The position numbers were made by a program, and so were the translations under genes. Source: REDI01 sp964586865 (GTDB taxonomy: Bacteria; Myxococcota_A; UBA796; GCA-2862545). From it: a DNA stretch of 64,000 nucleotides. Positions 35,700 through 43,342 of the stretch are shown piece by piece (the first letter of the stretch is position 1; each line of letters begins with the position of its first letter). The notes under the pieces are model-generated. The model was not told the DNA's origin. It was given only the letters and a program-made list of their open reading frames with translations, and made no database searches. The stretch covers positions 1 to 64,000 of the forward strand of contig CAZPJM010000002.1 of the NCBI GenBank assembly GCA_964586865.1, in the 5' to 3' direction.

Positions 35700-38083
35700 G
35701 CGGCCTCCAGGAGGGCGCGCGGGGGGGAGGAGGGGGCGGGCCGGACCCGGCGGGCCTCGGCGCGACGGACCTTGCGCTCGATCCCCAGGGCGCCGGCGAT
35801 GACCAGGGCGCTGGAGAGGGGCATGAGGACGGCGGCCACCAGGGGGTTCACCAGCCCCAGGGCCGCCGCGGAGACGGCCACCACGTTGTAGACGAGGCTG
35901 CGGGTGATGTTGGTGCGCACCGCCCGCCGGGCGATCCGCGCCACCCGGGTCGCCGCCGCCACCGGCGCCAGGGCCTGCTGGCCCACCACGCCGTCGGCCA
36001 CCAGGACCGAGCTGGCGGCACCGGTGCCCATGGCCAGGCCCACGTCGGCGGCGGCCAGGGCGGGGCCGTCGTTGAGCCCATCGCCCACGAAGAGCACCCG
36101 GTGCCCGGCGGCCTGCCGGGCCTCGATCCAGGCCACCTTGGCGTCGGGGGTGCAGCGGGCGTGGACCCGGCCGATCCCGGCCTCGGCGGCGATGGCCTCG
36201 GCCACGGGCGCCTTGTCGCCGGTCAGCAGCACCGGATCCAGCCCCTGGCCCCGCAGGTCGGCCACCGCTCCGGGCGCATCGGAGCGCCGCCGGTCCCGCA
36301 GCCGGATGCGGCCCAGCTCCACCCGGCCCTCGCCGAGACCGCCCAGGGTGCCCGCCGCCAGGCGCCACAAGACCACCTCGCCGGGCTCGCCGGCCCGGAG
36401 GAAGAGCCGGGTCCCGTCGACCTCGCCGTCGATGCCGAGGCCGGCCTGCTCGGTGACGCGCACCCCCACCGGGATGGGGATCCCCCGGGCGGTGGCGGCC
36501 TGCACGATGGCGCAGGCCACGGGATGGGCCGAGTGGCGCTCCAGGCCGGCGGCCAGGCGCAGGACGCCGTCCTCGGCCGCGACCACCTCGGGCACGCCCC
36601 CGGTCACGGTGCCGGTCTTGTCGAGGGCGACGGTGTCGACCTCGGCCAGCTCGAGGAGCGCCCCCCCGGACCGCAGCACCGCCCCCCGGCGGGCAGCGGC
36701 GCCGAGCCCCGCCGCCGAGGCCAGGGGCATGGAGAGGCCCAGGGCGCAGGGGCAGGCGGTGACGAGCACCGCCACGGCGACCTGGAGCCCCGTGTCGGGG
36801 CCGACCAGCCAGGCCCAGGTCCCGAAGGCCAGGCCGGCCACGACCAGGGTGGCGGCCACGAAGGTGGGGGCGAGACGATCCACCGCCGACGGGCCCGCCC
36901 CCCGGTCGGTGGCGGCCTGGAGCTGGCGGGCCATCCGGGCGCCCACCGTGTCGGCCCCGACGGCCTCGACCCGCACGGTGACCGCGCCGGCCTCGACCAC
37001 CGCCCCGGCCACGACCCGATCGCCGTCGCCCACCGCCACCGCCTCGGCCTCGCCGGTGACCAGGGCCATCTGGACCTGGGCCGCGCCGCCCGAGACGCGC
37101 CCATCGGCCGGGACCTCCTCGCCGGCGCCCACCTCGACCCGGTCGCCGATGGCGAGCTCCTGGACCGCCACGTCCTCCACGCCGGTCGGGGTGACGCGCC
37201 GGGCGCGCCCGGGCAGCCGGGCCGCCAGGGCCGAGGCCGCCTCGCCCGCGCGCTTGCGCCCCCGGGCCTCGAGGAAGCGCCCGCCCAGCAGCAAGGCGAT
37301 GAGCATGGTCAGGCTGTCCAGGTAGGTGTCGGCGTGGAGCCAGGTGGCGGCGACGCCGTGGACGAAGAGCACGCCGATGGCCAGGGCGATGGGCAGATCC
37401 ATGTGCAGGACCCGGTGCCGCAGCCCGTTCCAGGCTCCCTGGAAGAAGGGGGCCGCCGCCCAGGTGACCGCCGGCGTCGCCAGCACGAGCTGGGTCCACC
37501 GCAGGAGCTGGGCGTGGCCGTCCGCCATGCCCTCCCACCAGCCGGCGTACAGGCTGGCCGACAGCAGCATGACGTTGCCGGCCACGAAGGCGGCGAGCCC
37601 CAGGCGCACCAGCAGGTCCCGGTCCCCACGGGAGAGGGCGTCGGCGGGGCGCGGCCGGTAGCCGAGGGCCGCCACCCGGTGCACCACCCCGCCCAGGTCC
37701 ACCCGGGCCGGGTCGAACCGGACCGTCGCCCGCCCGCTGGCGTAGCTCACGTGTGCGTCCAGGACGCCGTCGGTGCGGTGCAGGACCTGCTCGGTGACCC
37801 AGGTGCACGAGGCGCACCGCAGGCCATCCAGCGCGAAGGTGGCCTGGCAGGTGCCGTCGCGAAGGCCCTCCACCGGCAGCGCCTCCCAGTCCACCCGCCG
37901 GTCCGAGGGGCGGGGCGCCGGGGCCTCGCGCTCCTCGTAGTAGCGCTCCAGGCCGGCCCCGCTGATGATCCGCGCCGCCAGCTCGCAGCCGGCGCAGCAG
38001 TACACATCGGCCTCGCCCTCGACGGGCAGACCGCAGTGCGGGCACTGGGCCGTCACACCGGCCCGGCGGGGATCCAGGTTCAC
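35696..38083 (-). CDS. ccoI: CcoI/FixI copper P-type ATPase for cbb3 assembly
   Basis: A 795-residue P1B-type ATPase. The N-terminus has a Cys cluster (CPHCGLPV and CCAGC) and a heavy-metal domain with CASC. Eight helices include the copper-site CPC in TACPCALGLS; DKTGTVT is the phosphorylation site, TGD and GDGLNDGPALAAADVG the hinge, and HSAHP the nucleotide-binding His-Pro. GTG at 38083 was chosen because GGAG lies 5 nt upstream; a longer frame to 38104 adds only shadow codons. It exports Cu(I) to the periplasm for CuB of CcoN. Overlaps ccoS. Confidence 0.93.
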   Translation of the reverse strand: MNLDPRRAGVTAQCPHCGLPVEGEADVYCCAGCELAARIISGAGLERYYEEREAPAPRPSDRRVDWEALPVEGLRDGTCQATFALDGLRCASCTWVTEQVLHRTDGVLDAHVSYASGRATVRFDPARVDLGGVVHRVAALGYRPRPADALSRGDRDLLVRLGLAAFVAGNVMLLSASLYAGWWEGMADGHAQLLRWTQLVLATPAVTWAAAPFFQGAWNGLRHRVLHMDLPIALAIGVLFVHGVAATWLHADTYLDSLTMLIALLLGGRFLEARGRKRAGEAASALAARLPGRARRVTPTGVEDVAVQELAIGDRVEVGAGEEVPADGRVSGGAAQVQMALVTGEAEAVAVGDGDRVVAGAVVEAGAVTVRVEAVGADTVGARMARQLQAATDRGAGPSAVDRLAPTFVAATLVVAGLAFGTWAWLVGPDTGLQVAVAVLVTACPCALGLSMPLASAAGLGAAARRGAVLRSGGALLELAEVDTVALDKTGTVTGGVPEVVAAEDGVLRLAAGLERHSAHPVACAIVQAATARGIPIPVGVRVTEQAGLGIDGEVDGTRLFLRAGEPGEVVLWRLAAGTLGGLGEGRVELGRIRLRDRRRSDAPGAVADLRGQGLDPVLLTGDKAPVAEAIAAEAGIGRVHARCTPDAKVAWIEARQAAGHRVLFVGDGLNDGPALAAADVGLAMGTGAASSVLVADGVVGQQALAPVAAATRVARIARRAVRTNITRSLVYNVVAVSAAALGLVNPLVAAVLMPLSSALVIAGALGIERKVRRAEARRVRPAPSSPPRALLEAA

Positions 38084-38120
38084 GCGGGCTCCAGGAGGGC
38101 CCACCGGCTCCCCTCGGCGA

Positions 38121-38249
38121 TCACCGGTGCTGGGTGTTCGCGTACGAGGGGAGCGGCGCCTCGTGGGTCGAGACGGCCAGGTAGATGAAGATGCCGTCGA
38201 CGAGGAAGAGGATGGCGAAGCCGATGGCGATGGCGATGGGCCAGCGCAT
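38121..38249 (-). CDS. ccoH: mini CcoH/FixH-like protein (42 residues)
   Basis: Found by reading the gap between ccoG and ccoI; too short for routine gene calling. The ATG follows GGAGG with 6-nt spacing and lies 2 nt after the ccoG stop; TGA ends it 37 bp before ccoI. It begins MRWPIAIAIGFAILFLVDGI and continues FIYLAVSTHEAPLPSYANTQ, then HR: one membrane helix with the WP, F, YLA and 'ST' positions of the FixH N-terminus. Usual CcoH is about 150-180 residues; the entire periplasmic domain is missing. Position between ccoG and ccoI is exactly that of ccoH. Confidence 0.75.
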   Translation of the reverse strand: MRWPIAIAIGFAILFLVDGIFIYLAVSTHEAPLPSYANTQHR

Positions 38250-38251
38250 GC

Positions 38252-39616
38252 CTAGCCTCCGTGGGGAAGGGTCGAGGTGGGGGTGATGCGGGCCGCGGGG
38301 CCCTTGAAGGTGGTCTTCAGATCCACGTGCTCCTCACCGCCGTGGACGGTGACCGTGAAGGGCATGGTGCGGCGGGCCGACTCGGCCGGGAGCCGCACGA
38401 TGAGCGGCACGGTCCGGGACTCGGTGGCGTCGAGGGTGAAGGTCGGCACCTGCACCTCGGGGTCGGGCAGGCCCGTCACCTCGACCCGGTAGGGCGTGTC
38501 CACGCCCTGGGCGTCGTTGTTGGCGACCCGGAGCATGTAGGTGTTGCGCACCATGCCATCCGCGTCCACGACGAAGTGGGTGCCGGGGGCCCGGTTCACC
38601 GAGGCCTCGATGGAGACGTGGGTGAGCAGGAGCGTGATCATGACCCCGGCGAGGGTGGTCAGGAGCCCGGCGTAGACCAGGGTCCGGGGCCGGATGAGCC
38701 GCAGCTTCTCCGTCTCGCCCGCGTCACGGGCCTCGGTGCTGTACCGGACCAGGCTCTCGTGGCCGAAGCGGCCCATGACCGACTCGCAGGCATCGATGCA
38801 GCGGGCGCAGGAGATGCACTCGAGTTGGAGCCCGTCGCGGATGTCGATGCCCTGGGGGCAGACCACCACGCACTTGTTGCAGTCGATGCAGCCGCCGGCC
38901 TGGGCCTGCTTCTTGCCCTTCTTGCGGGGCTCGCCGCGCTGGGCGTCGTAGCTGATGGTCAGCGAGTGCTTGTCCATCATGGCGCCCTGGAAGCGGGCGT
39001 AGGGGCAGATGTAGTTGCAGGCCTGCTCCCGGAACCAGGCGAAGTCGGTGAACCACAGCCCGGTGAAGGCCAGCACCAGCCCGTAGTCCCAGGGTCCGGC
39101 CTGGAAGGTCCAGATCTCGTAGGCGCCGGCGAACCACTGGCCGAAGGACATGGAGATGAAGAAGGCCACCGCCAGGAAGGCCGCCCACTTGCCGCCCTTG
39201 CGCCAGATCTTGTCCCAGGTCCAGGGGCCGGCATCGCGCTGCTTGCGCTTGCTGCGATCCCCCTCGAAGAACTTCTCGATGGGCCGGACCCACTCCTCGA
39301 GGAGCACGGTCTGGGGGCAGATGTAGCCGCACCACACCCGCCCGAGCAGCGCGGTGATGAAGAAGAGCAGGAAGGCGGCCGACATGCCCAGCAGGGCGAT
39401 GAACAGGCCGTCGGTGGCGGTGAAGATCTCGCCGAACAGGTAGAGCCGCCGGTCCGGCAGGTCGAGTCGGACCGCCGGGTGCCCGCCGATGTAGATCCAC
39501 GGGACCACGATGAGGAAGAGGTGGAAGCCGAGCGCACTCCAGCGGTGCGCCTTCTGGAAGGTGCCCTTGATGGACTGGGGGTAGACCCACTCGCGAACGC
39601 CGGAGAAGATGGCCAT
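38252..39616 (-). CDS. ccoG: CcoG/RdxA/FixG ferredoxin-like cbb3 assembly protein
   Basis: A 454-residue membrane protein: four or five helices, two bacterial ferredoxin clusters (CIDCNKCVVVCP and CISCARCIDACE, one residue set per 4Fe-4S centre), additional cysteines in WCGYICPQTVLLEEW and CNYICPYARFQGAM, and a C-terminal periplasmic Ig-like domain (about 330-454). It reduces Cu(II) to Cu(I) during cbb3 assembly in Rhodobacter. ATG lies 5 nt after the ccoP stop. The neighbouring ccoH start is 2 nt from its stop. Confidence 0.95.
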   Translation of the reverse strand: MAIFSGVREWVYPQSIKGTFQKAHRWSALGFHLFLIVVPWIYIGGHPAVRLDLPDRRLYLFGEIFTATDGLFIALLGMSAAFLLFFITALLGRVWCGYICPQTVLLEEWVRPIEKFFEGDRSKRKQRDAGPWTWDKIWRKGGKWAAFLAVAFFISMSFGQWFAGAYEIWTFQAGPWDYGLVLAFTGLWFTDFAWFREQACNYICPYARFQGAMMDKHSLTISYDAQRGEPRKKGKKQAQAGGCIDCNKCVVVCPQGIDIRDGLQLECISCARCIDACESVMGRFGHESLVRYSTEARDAGETEKLRLIRPRTLVYAGLLTTLAGVMITLLLTHVSIEASVNRAPGTHFVVDADGMVRNTYMLRVANNDAQGVDTPYRVEVTGLPDPEVQVPTFTLDATESRTVPLIVRLPAESARRTMPFTVTVHGGEEHVDLKTTFKGPAARITPTSTLPHGG

Positions 39617-39621
39617 GGTGA

Positions 39622-40509
39622 CTACTCCTTCGCAGTCTTGCTGTAGACGAAGGCCGAGACCTGCTGGACGCCCTCGTCGCCGAGCACGGGGCCCCAGGCG
39701 ATCATCGCCTTGCCGGGCACGCCGTTGTTCACGACCTCGAGGATGTCTTCGAGCTGGCCGCCGTGGATCCACTCGTCGTCGATGAGGTTGGGCCCCACCT
39801 CGCCGGTGAGGTCGGGCTTGTGGCAGGCGGCGCAGTTGGTCTGGAAGACCTGCTCGCCCTGGGCGATCATGTCGTCCGTGACCTGATCGGGCGCCAGCGT
39901 CGGCGCCGCGCCGTCGGTGGCCGGGTCGGCGCTGGCCATGGTGGTGTCGCCATCATCGGCGGTGCCCTCGTCGGCGACCTCGGGGGCCTCGGCCGAGGCC
40001 TCGCCGGGCGCCAGGGCCCCTCCGTGGCTCACCACGAAGGCCGCCACCTTGGAGATCTTGTCGGGCCCCAGGATGGGCCCCCAGGCCGGCATGCCCTTGG
40101 CGCCCACACCCTCGGTGATGGTGTGGATGATCCCCTCGGGGGTGCCGTCGTGGATCCAGACCTTGTCAGCCAGGTTCGGGCCGATCCCGCCCTCGAGGGC
40201 AGCGCCGTGGCACGAGGCGCAGTTGGCCGCGAAGAGCTCCTCGCCGGCGGCGATGTCGGCCGGGTCGGTGCTCACCGCCGCGATCCGGCCCGCGTCGGGC
40301 CAGCGCTCCCGCGCCTCTTCCAGCTGGGCCTCGTAGGCCTGGGCCTGGGAGCGATTCGAGATGAAGTGGTACTCGATGGCGTAGCCGATCCCGAACAGGG
40401 TCGTGAAGATGAACAGCCCGATCCACCAGTCCGGGAGCGGGTTGTCGTACTCCTCGATGCCGTCGTTGTCGGCGGCGTGCCCCATCTTCTGGTCGTACTT
40501 CTTGCTCAC
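39622..40509 (-). CDS. ccoP: CcoP, dihaem cytochrome c subunit of cbb3 oxidase
   Basis: A 295-residue subunit. The N-terminal part has DGIEEYDNPLPDWWIGLFIF, the family signature before a single membrane helix. Two cytochrome c domains follow with CASCH and CAACH; Met ligands lie in GMPAWGPILG and MIAWGPVLGD. An acidic Ala/Glu/Asp-rich linker (about 165-205) joins them, longer than usual. It carries electrons from soluble or tethered cytochromes to CcoO. The start is GTG, overlapping the ccoQ stop (GTGA). Confidence 0.95.
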   Translation of the reverse strand: MSKKYDQKMGHAADNDGIEEYDNPLPDWWIGLFIFTTLFGIGYAIEYHFISNRSQAQAYEAQLEEARERWPDAGRIAAVSTDPADIAAGEELFAANCASCHGAALEGGIGPNLADKVWIHDGTPEGIIHTITEGVGAKGMPAWGPILGPDKISKVAAFVVSHGGALAPGEASAEAPEVADEGTADDGDTTMASADPATDGAAPTLAPDQVTDDMIAQGEQVFQTNCAACHKPDLTGEVGPNLIDDEWIHGGQLEDILEVVNNGVPGKAMIAWGPVLGDEGVQQVSAFVYSKTAKE

Positions 40510-40703
40510 GAGACACCCCCGTCCGGGTCGTCGAGGTCGAAGGGAAGGTTGGCGGCGTGCTCCATGGACTCCTTGCGCGACAGGAGCGCGTACAGGATCC
40601 AGGAGACGAAGACCACCACGGACATCACCGTGACGACGGCGCCGATCCAGGTATAGGAGGCCGCGGCGGCCCCCTCCTTCAGCACGAAGGCGATGGCCAT
40701 CAT
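40506..40703 (-). CDS. ccoQ: CcoQ-like small subunit of cbb3 oxidase
   Basis: A 65-residue protein with one membrane helix (IGAVVTVMSVVVFVSWILYA) followed by a short polar tail ending in DLDDPDGGVS. The position between ccoO and ccoP and the size fit CcoQ, which stabilises the complex; sequence conservation of CcoQ is always low. The ATG overlaps the ccoO stop (ATGA), with a second ATG directly after; the stop overlaps ccoP. Confidence 0.8.
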   Translation of the reverse strand: MMAIAFVLKEGAAAASYTWIGAVVTVMSVVVFVSWILYALLSRKESMEHAANLPFDLDDPDGGVS

Positions 40704-41542
40704 TCGGTCACCTCCGCCGAGCCATCACGGCTCTCGCCCTCGGCCACCGGCTCGGGGGCGTTCCGACCGAGGCTCTGGAGGTAGGCGGTGAGGGCCACGA
40801 TCTCGTGGTCCCAGGCGATGCGCACCGGGTTGCCGTCCGCGTCGAGGAGGGGGACCTCCTCGTCGTCGGGACCGTCGACCATCACGAACTCGAGGCCGTC
40901 GGCGTTGAGCCGCCGGACGATGGCCTCGCCCTGCTCCTTCATGGACTGGGGCGCCTGGGCGATCTGCTCGTCGGTGTAGGGCGTGCCGGCCACCTGCTGG
41001 GCCCACATGCTGGCCTGGATGTCGGCCGGATCGACGCGCTGCACATGCAGCCACGGGAACGGCGGCATGACCGAGCCGGGCGAGGTGCTGCGCGGGTCGC
41101 GCATGTGCTCGTAGTGCCAGGAGTCGGGGTACTTCTTGCCGACCCGGTGCAGGTCCGGGCCACCGCGGCGGCTGCCGAGCAGGAAGGGACGGTCCCAGAT
41201 GTACTCCCGGCTCCGGGACCACTCGCCGTAGCGGAGGGTCTCCGAGCGGAAGGGCCGCACCATCTGGCTGTGGCAGAGCATGCAGCCATCCCGGGCGTAG
41301 AGGTCGCGACCGGCGACCTCCAGGGCCGTGCGGGGCAGGATCCGCTCCCGGGCCTCGACGTCGGGGTCGAGGGCGATGAGGGGGATGATCTCGGCGATGC
41401 CGCCGATGCTGATCGCCACGGTGGTGGCCACCGCGAAGAGCGCACCGCGCCCCTCCAGCAGCCGACGGTGCCAGTGGTCCGTGTGCTGCGGGCTGTCCTT
41501 GGCGCCGTCGGGGCGCCCGGTCTCGTCGTTGGGTGAAGTCAT
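40700..41542 (-). CDS. ccoO: CcoO, monohaem cytochrome c subunit of cbb3 oxidase
   Basis: A 280-residue subunit, longer than the usual 200-240. An N-terminal membrane helix (ALFAVATTVAISIGGIAEII) is followed by the family signature YARDGCMLCHSQMVRPFRSE with the haem motif CMLCH, and then YIWDRPFLLGSRRGGPDLHR and the Met ligand in SVMPPFPWL. The extra length lies in the segment after MKEQGEAIVRRLNADG (about 215-255). It passes electrons to CcoN. ATG lies 9 nt after the ccoN stop. Confidence 0.95.
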   Translation of the reverse strand: MTSPNDETGRPDGAKDSPQHTDHWHRRLLEGRGALFAVATTVAISIGGIAEIIPLIALDPDVEARERILPRTALEVAGRDLYARDGCMLCHSQMVRPFRSETLRYGEWSRSREYIWDRPFLLGSRRGGPDLHRVGKKYPDSWHYEHMRDPRSTSPGSVMPPFPWLHVQRVDPADIQASMWAQQVAGTPYTDEQIAQAPQSMKEQGEAIVRRLNADGLEFVMVDGPDDEEVPLLDADGNPVRIAWDHEIVALTAYLQSLGRNAPEPVAEGESRDGSAEVTE

Positions 41543-41551
41543 CGGGTCACC

Positions 41552-43012
41552 TCACTTGGCGGGCTGGGCGACCGCACCGGCGTCGGCCTCTTCGGCGGAC
41601 GGCTGCATGACGGTCATGACGAAGTTGAAGGCCATCAGGACCGCGCCGCCCAGGTAGAGCAGGCCGCCCAGGAAGCGGATCCAGTAGAAGGGCGCGAGCT
41701 GGTGCACGATGTCCATGAAGTTGGGGTAGACGAGCAGCCCGTCCGCATCGACGGCCCGCCACATCAGCCCCTCCATGACGCCGGCGGCCCACATGGCGAC
41801 CGTGTAGAGCACGATGCCGATGGTGCCGATCCAGAAGTGGGTCTCGCCCAGGGCGTGGGACCAGACGCGCTTCTTGTTCCACAGCCGCGGCACGAGCCAG
41901 TAGAGGATGCCGAAGGTCAGCATGCCCACCCAGCCGAGGGCGCCCGAGTGGACGTGACCGATGGTCCAGTTGGTGAAGTGGGAGAGGCTGTTGACGGCCC
42001 GGATGGACATCATCGGGCCCTCGAAGGTGGACATGCCGTAGAAGGACACGGCCACGACCATCATCTTGAGGATGTAGTCGGTGCGGAGCCGATCCCAGGC
42101 GCCACGGAGGGTGAGCAGGCCGTTGAGCATGCCGCCCCAGGAGGGCGCGATGAGCATGAGGCTGAACACCATGCCCGTCGTCTGCACCCAGTCGGGCAGG
42201 CCCGAGTAGAGCAGGTGGTGCGGGCCGGCCCAGATGTAGATGAAGACCAGGGCCCAGAAGTGGATGATCGACAGGCGGTAGCTGTAGACCGGCCGCTTCG
42301 CCGCCCGGGGCAGGAAGTAGTACATGAGGCCCAGGAACGGGGTCGTAAGGAAGAACCCGACCGCGTTGTGGCCGTACCACCACTGGACGAGACCATCGGT
42401 CATGCCCGAGTAGATGGGGTAGGACCGGGTGAGGGTGGCCGGGATGGCCAGGTTGTTGAAGATGTGGAGCACCGGGATGGTGATCACGAAGCTCATGTAG
42501 AACCAGATCGCCACGTAGAGGTGCTTGACCTTCCGGACCGCGATGGTGCCGAAGAAGTTGACCGCGAAGGCGATCCAGACGACCGCGATGGCGATGTCGA
42601 TGGGCCAGATGAGCTCGGCGTACTCATGGGTCTGGGTCAGCCCGAAGGGCAGCGTGAGGGCCGCGCTGACGATGATGAGCTGCCATCCCCAGAAGTGGAA
42701 CTCCGACAGGAACTTGCTCCACATGGGCGCCTTGAGCAGGCGCGGCATGGAGTAGTAGATGCCGGTGAAGCAGATGTTGCCCGCGAACGCGAAGATGACC
42801 GCGTTCGTGTGGAGCGGGCGGAGCCGGGAGAACGTCGTGAAGGACGTCTCGAGGTTGGCGGGCCACCAGGCGAGCTGGAGGGCGATGATGACGCCGACCA
42901 GCATGCCGACGATGCCCCACACCACGGTGGCGATGAGGAATTTCTTGACGATGCCGTCGTCGTAGCGGGCCTGGCCCGGGTCGAGCGGTGCCGCAGCGGC
43001 TGCAGTGCTCAT
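41552..43012 (-). CDS. ccoN: CcoN, catalytic subunit of cbb3 cytochrome c oxidase
   Basis: A 486-residue, twelve-helix haem-copper oxidase subunit I of the C family. Haem and copper ligands are visible: His in FSRLRPLHTNAVIFAFAG, the CuB His in WWYGHNAVGFFLTTPFLG, the paired CuB His in FIYIWAGPHHLLY with the nearby Tyr, and the haem b3/b His pair in IGHVHSGALGWVG. ATG at 43012 has GGAGG 6 nt upstream; the longer frame is shadow. First gene of the operon; it reduces O2 at high affinity. A perfect CRP/FNR-like palindrome lies 138 bp upstream. Confidence 0.96.
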   Translation of the reverse strand: MSTAAAAAPLDPGQARYDDGIVKKFLIATVVWGIVGMLVGVIIALQLAWWPANLETSFTTFSRLRPLHTNAVIFAFAGNICFTGIYYSMPRLLKAPMWSKFLSEFHFWGWQLIIVSAALTLPFGLTQTHEYAELIWPIDIAIAVVWIAFAVNFFGTIAVRKVKHLYVAIWFYMSFVITIPVLHIFNNLAIPATLTRSYPIYSGMTDGLVQWWYGHNAVGFFLTTPFLGLMYYFLPRAAKRPVYSYRLSIIHFWALVFIYIWAGPHHLLYSGLPDWVQTTGMVFSLMLIAPSWGGMLNGLLTLRGAWDRLRTDYILKMMVVAVSFYGMSTFEGPMMSIRAVNSLSHFTNWTIGHVHSGALGWVGMLTFGILYWLVPRLWNKKRVWSHALGETHFWIGTIGIVLYTVAMWAAGVMEGLMWRAVDADGLLVYPNFMDIVHQLAPFYWIRFLGGLLYLGGAVLMAFNFVMTVMQPSAEEADAGAVAQPAK

Positions 43013-43341
43013 GAGAGACCTCCGAGGCCCCGCGACCATGCACGGTCCGTGCCAGACCGATGGGGTCGTGGATGAGGGGCCTGAAGGCGCCGTCATGCCG
43101 CGCCTCCCCTGGGGGTTCCCCCCGGGCCTCGCCTCCTGCCACAGGGGGCTGTGGGATTCACCACACCCCCCTCCCCTGGCCGACAAGTGCGTCCCTCACG
43201 ACCCCGCAACGTCTGGTGGCGGGTGCTGGCCGGTCCCGGACCGTGGGATGTGACGAAGCCCGAGGCCCCACCAGCCCCCTCTCACCGGCGGCCCGCGGTG
43301 GACCTGGTCGCGGGACGGGTCGCCCGGTCGGGCAACCCGTC
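43013..43341. other. intergenic region upstream of ccoN
   Basis: 329 bp with no gene recognised. It holds the ccoN promoter on the minus strand, the TGTGG-N6-CCACA palindrome at 43150-43165, a second palindrome CGGTCC-C-GGACCG at 43231-43243, and a strong hairpin at the far end that belongs to the neighbouring gene. Short open frames across it have shadow composition and no RBS. Confidence 0.7.
43150..43165. promoter_or_regulatory. CRP/FNR-like palindrome upstream of ccoN (TGTGG-N6-CCACA)
   Basis: TGTGGGATTCACCACA is a perfect 5-bp inverted repeat with a 6-bp centre, matching the geometry of CRP/FNR/FixK-type sites. cbb3 operons are commonly controlled by such regulators. It lies 138 bp from the ccoN start, so a long leader or an upstream activation mode would be needed. 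Confidence 0.5.
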
Positions 43342-43342
43342 C
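43313..43342 (-). terminator. long hairpin after the secreted protein gene
   Basis: A 13-bp stem with one C-A mismatch and a GGTC loop starts exactly at the last base of the stop codon of the 43342-45096 gene. It is among the most stable hairpins seen in the window and probably ends that transcript. There is no clear T-tract. Confidence 0.5.

Noticed and set aside
33689..38188. A 1499-codon plus-strand frame opposite the glycosylase, amidohydrolase and ccoI
   Set aside because: Antisense to four confidently identified genes; low-complexity translation.
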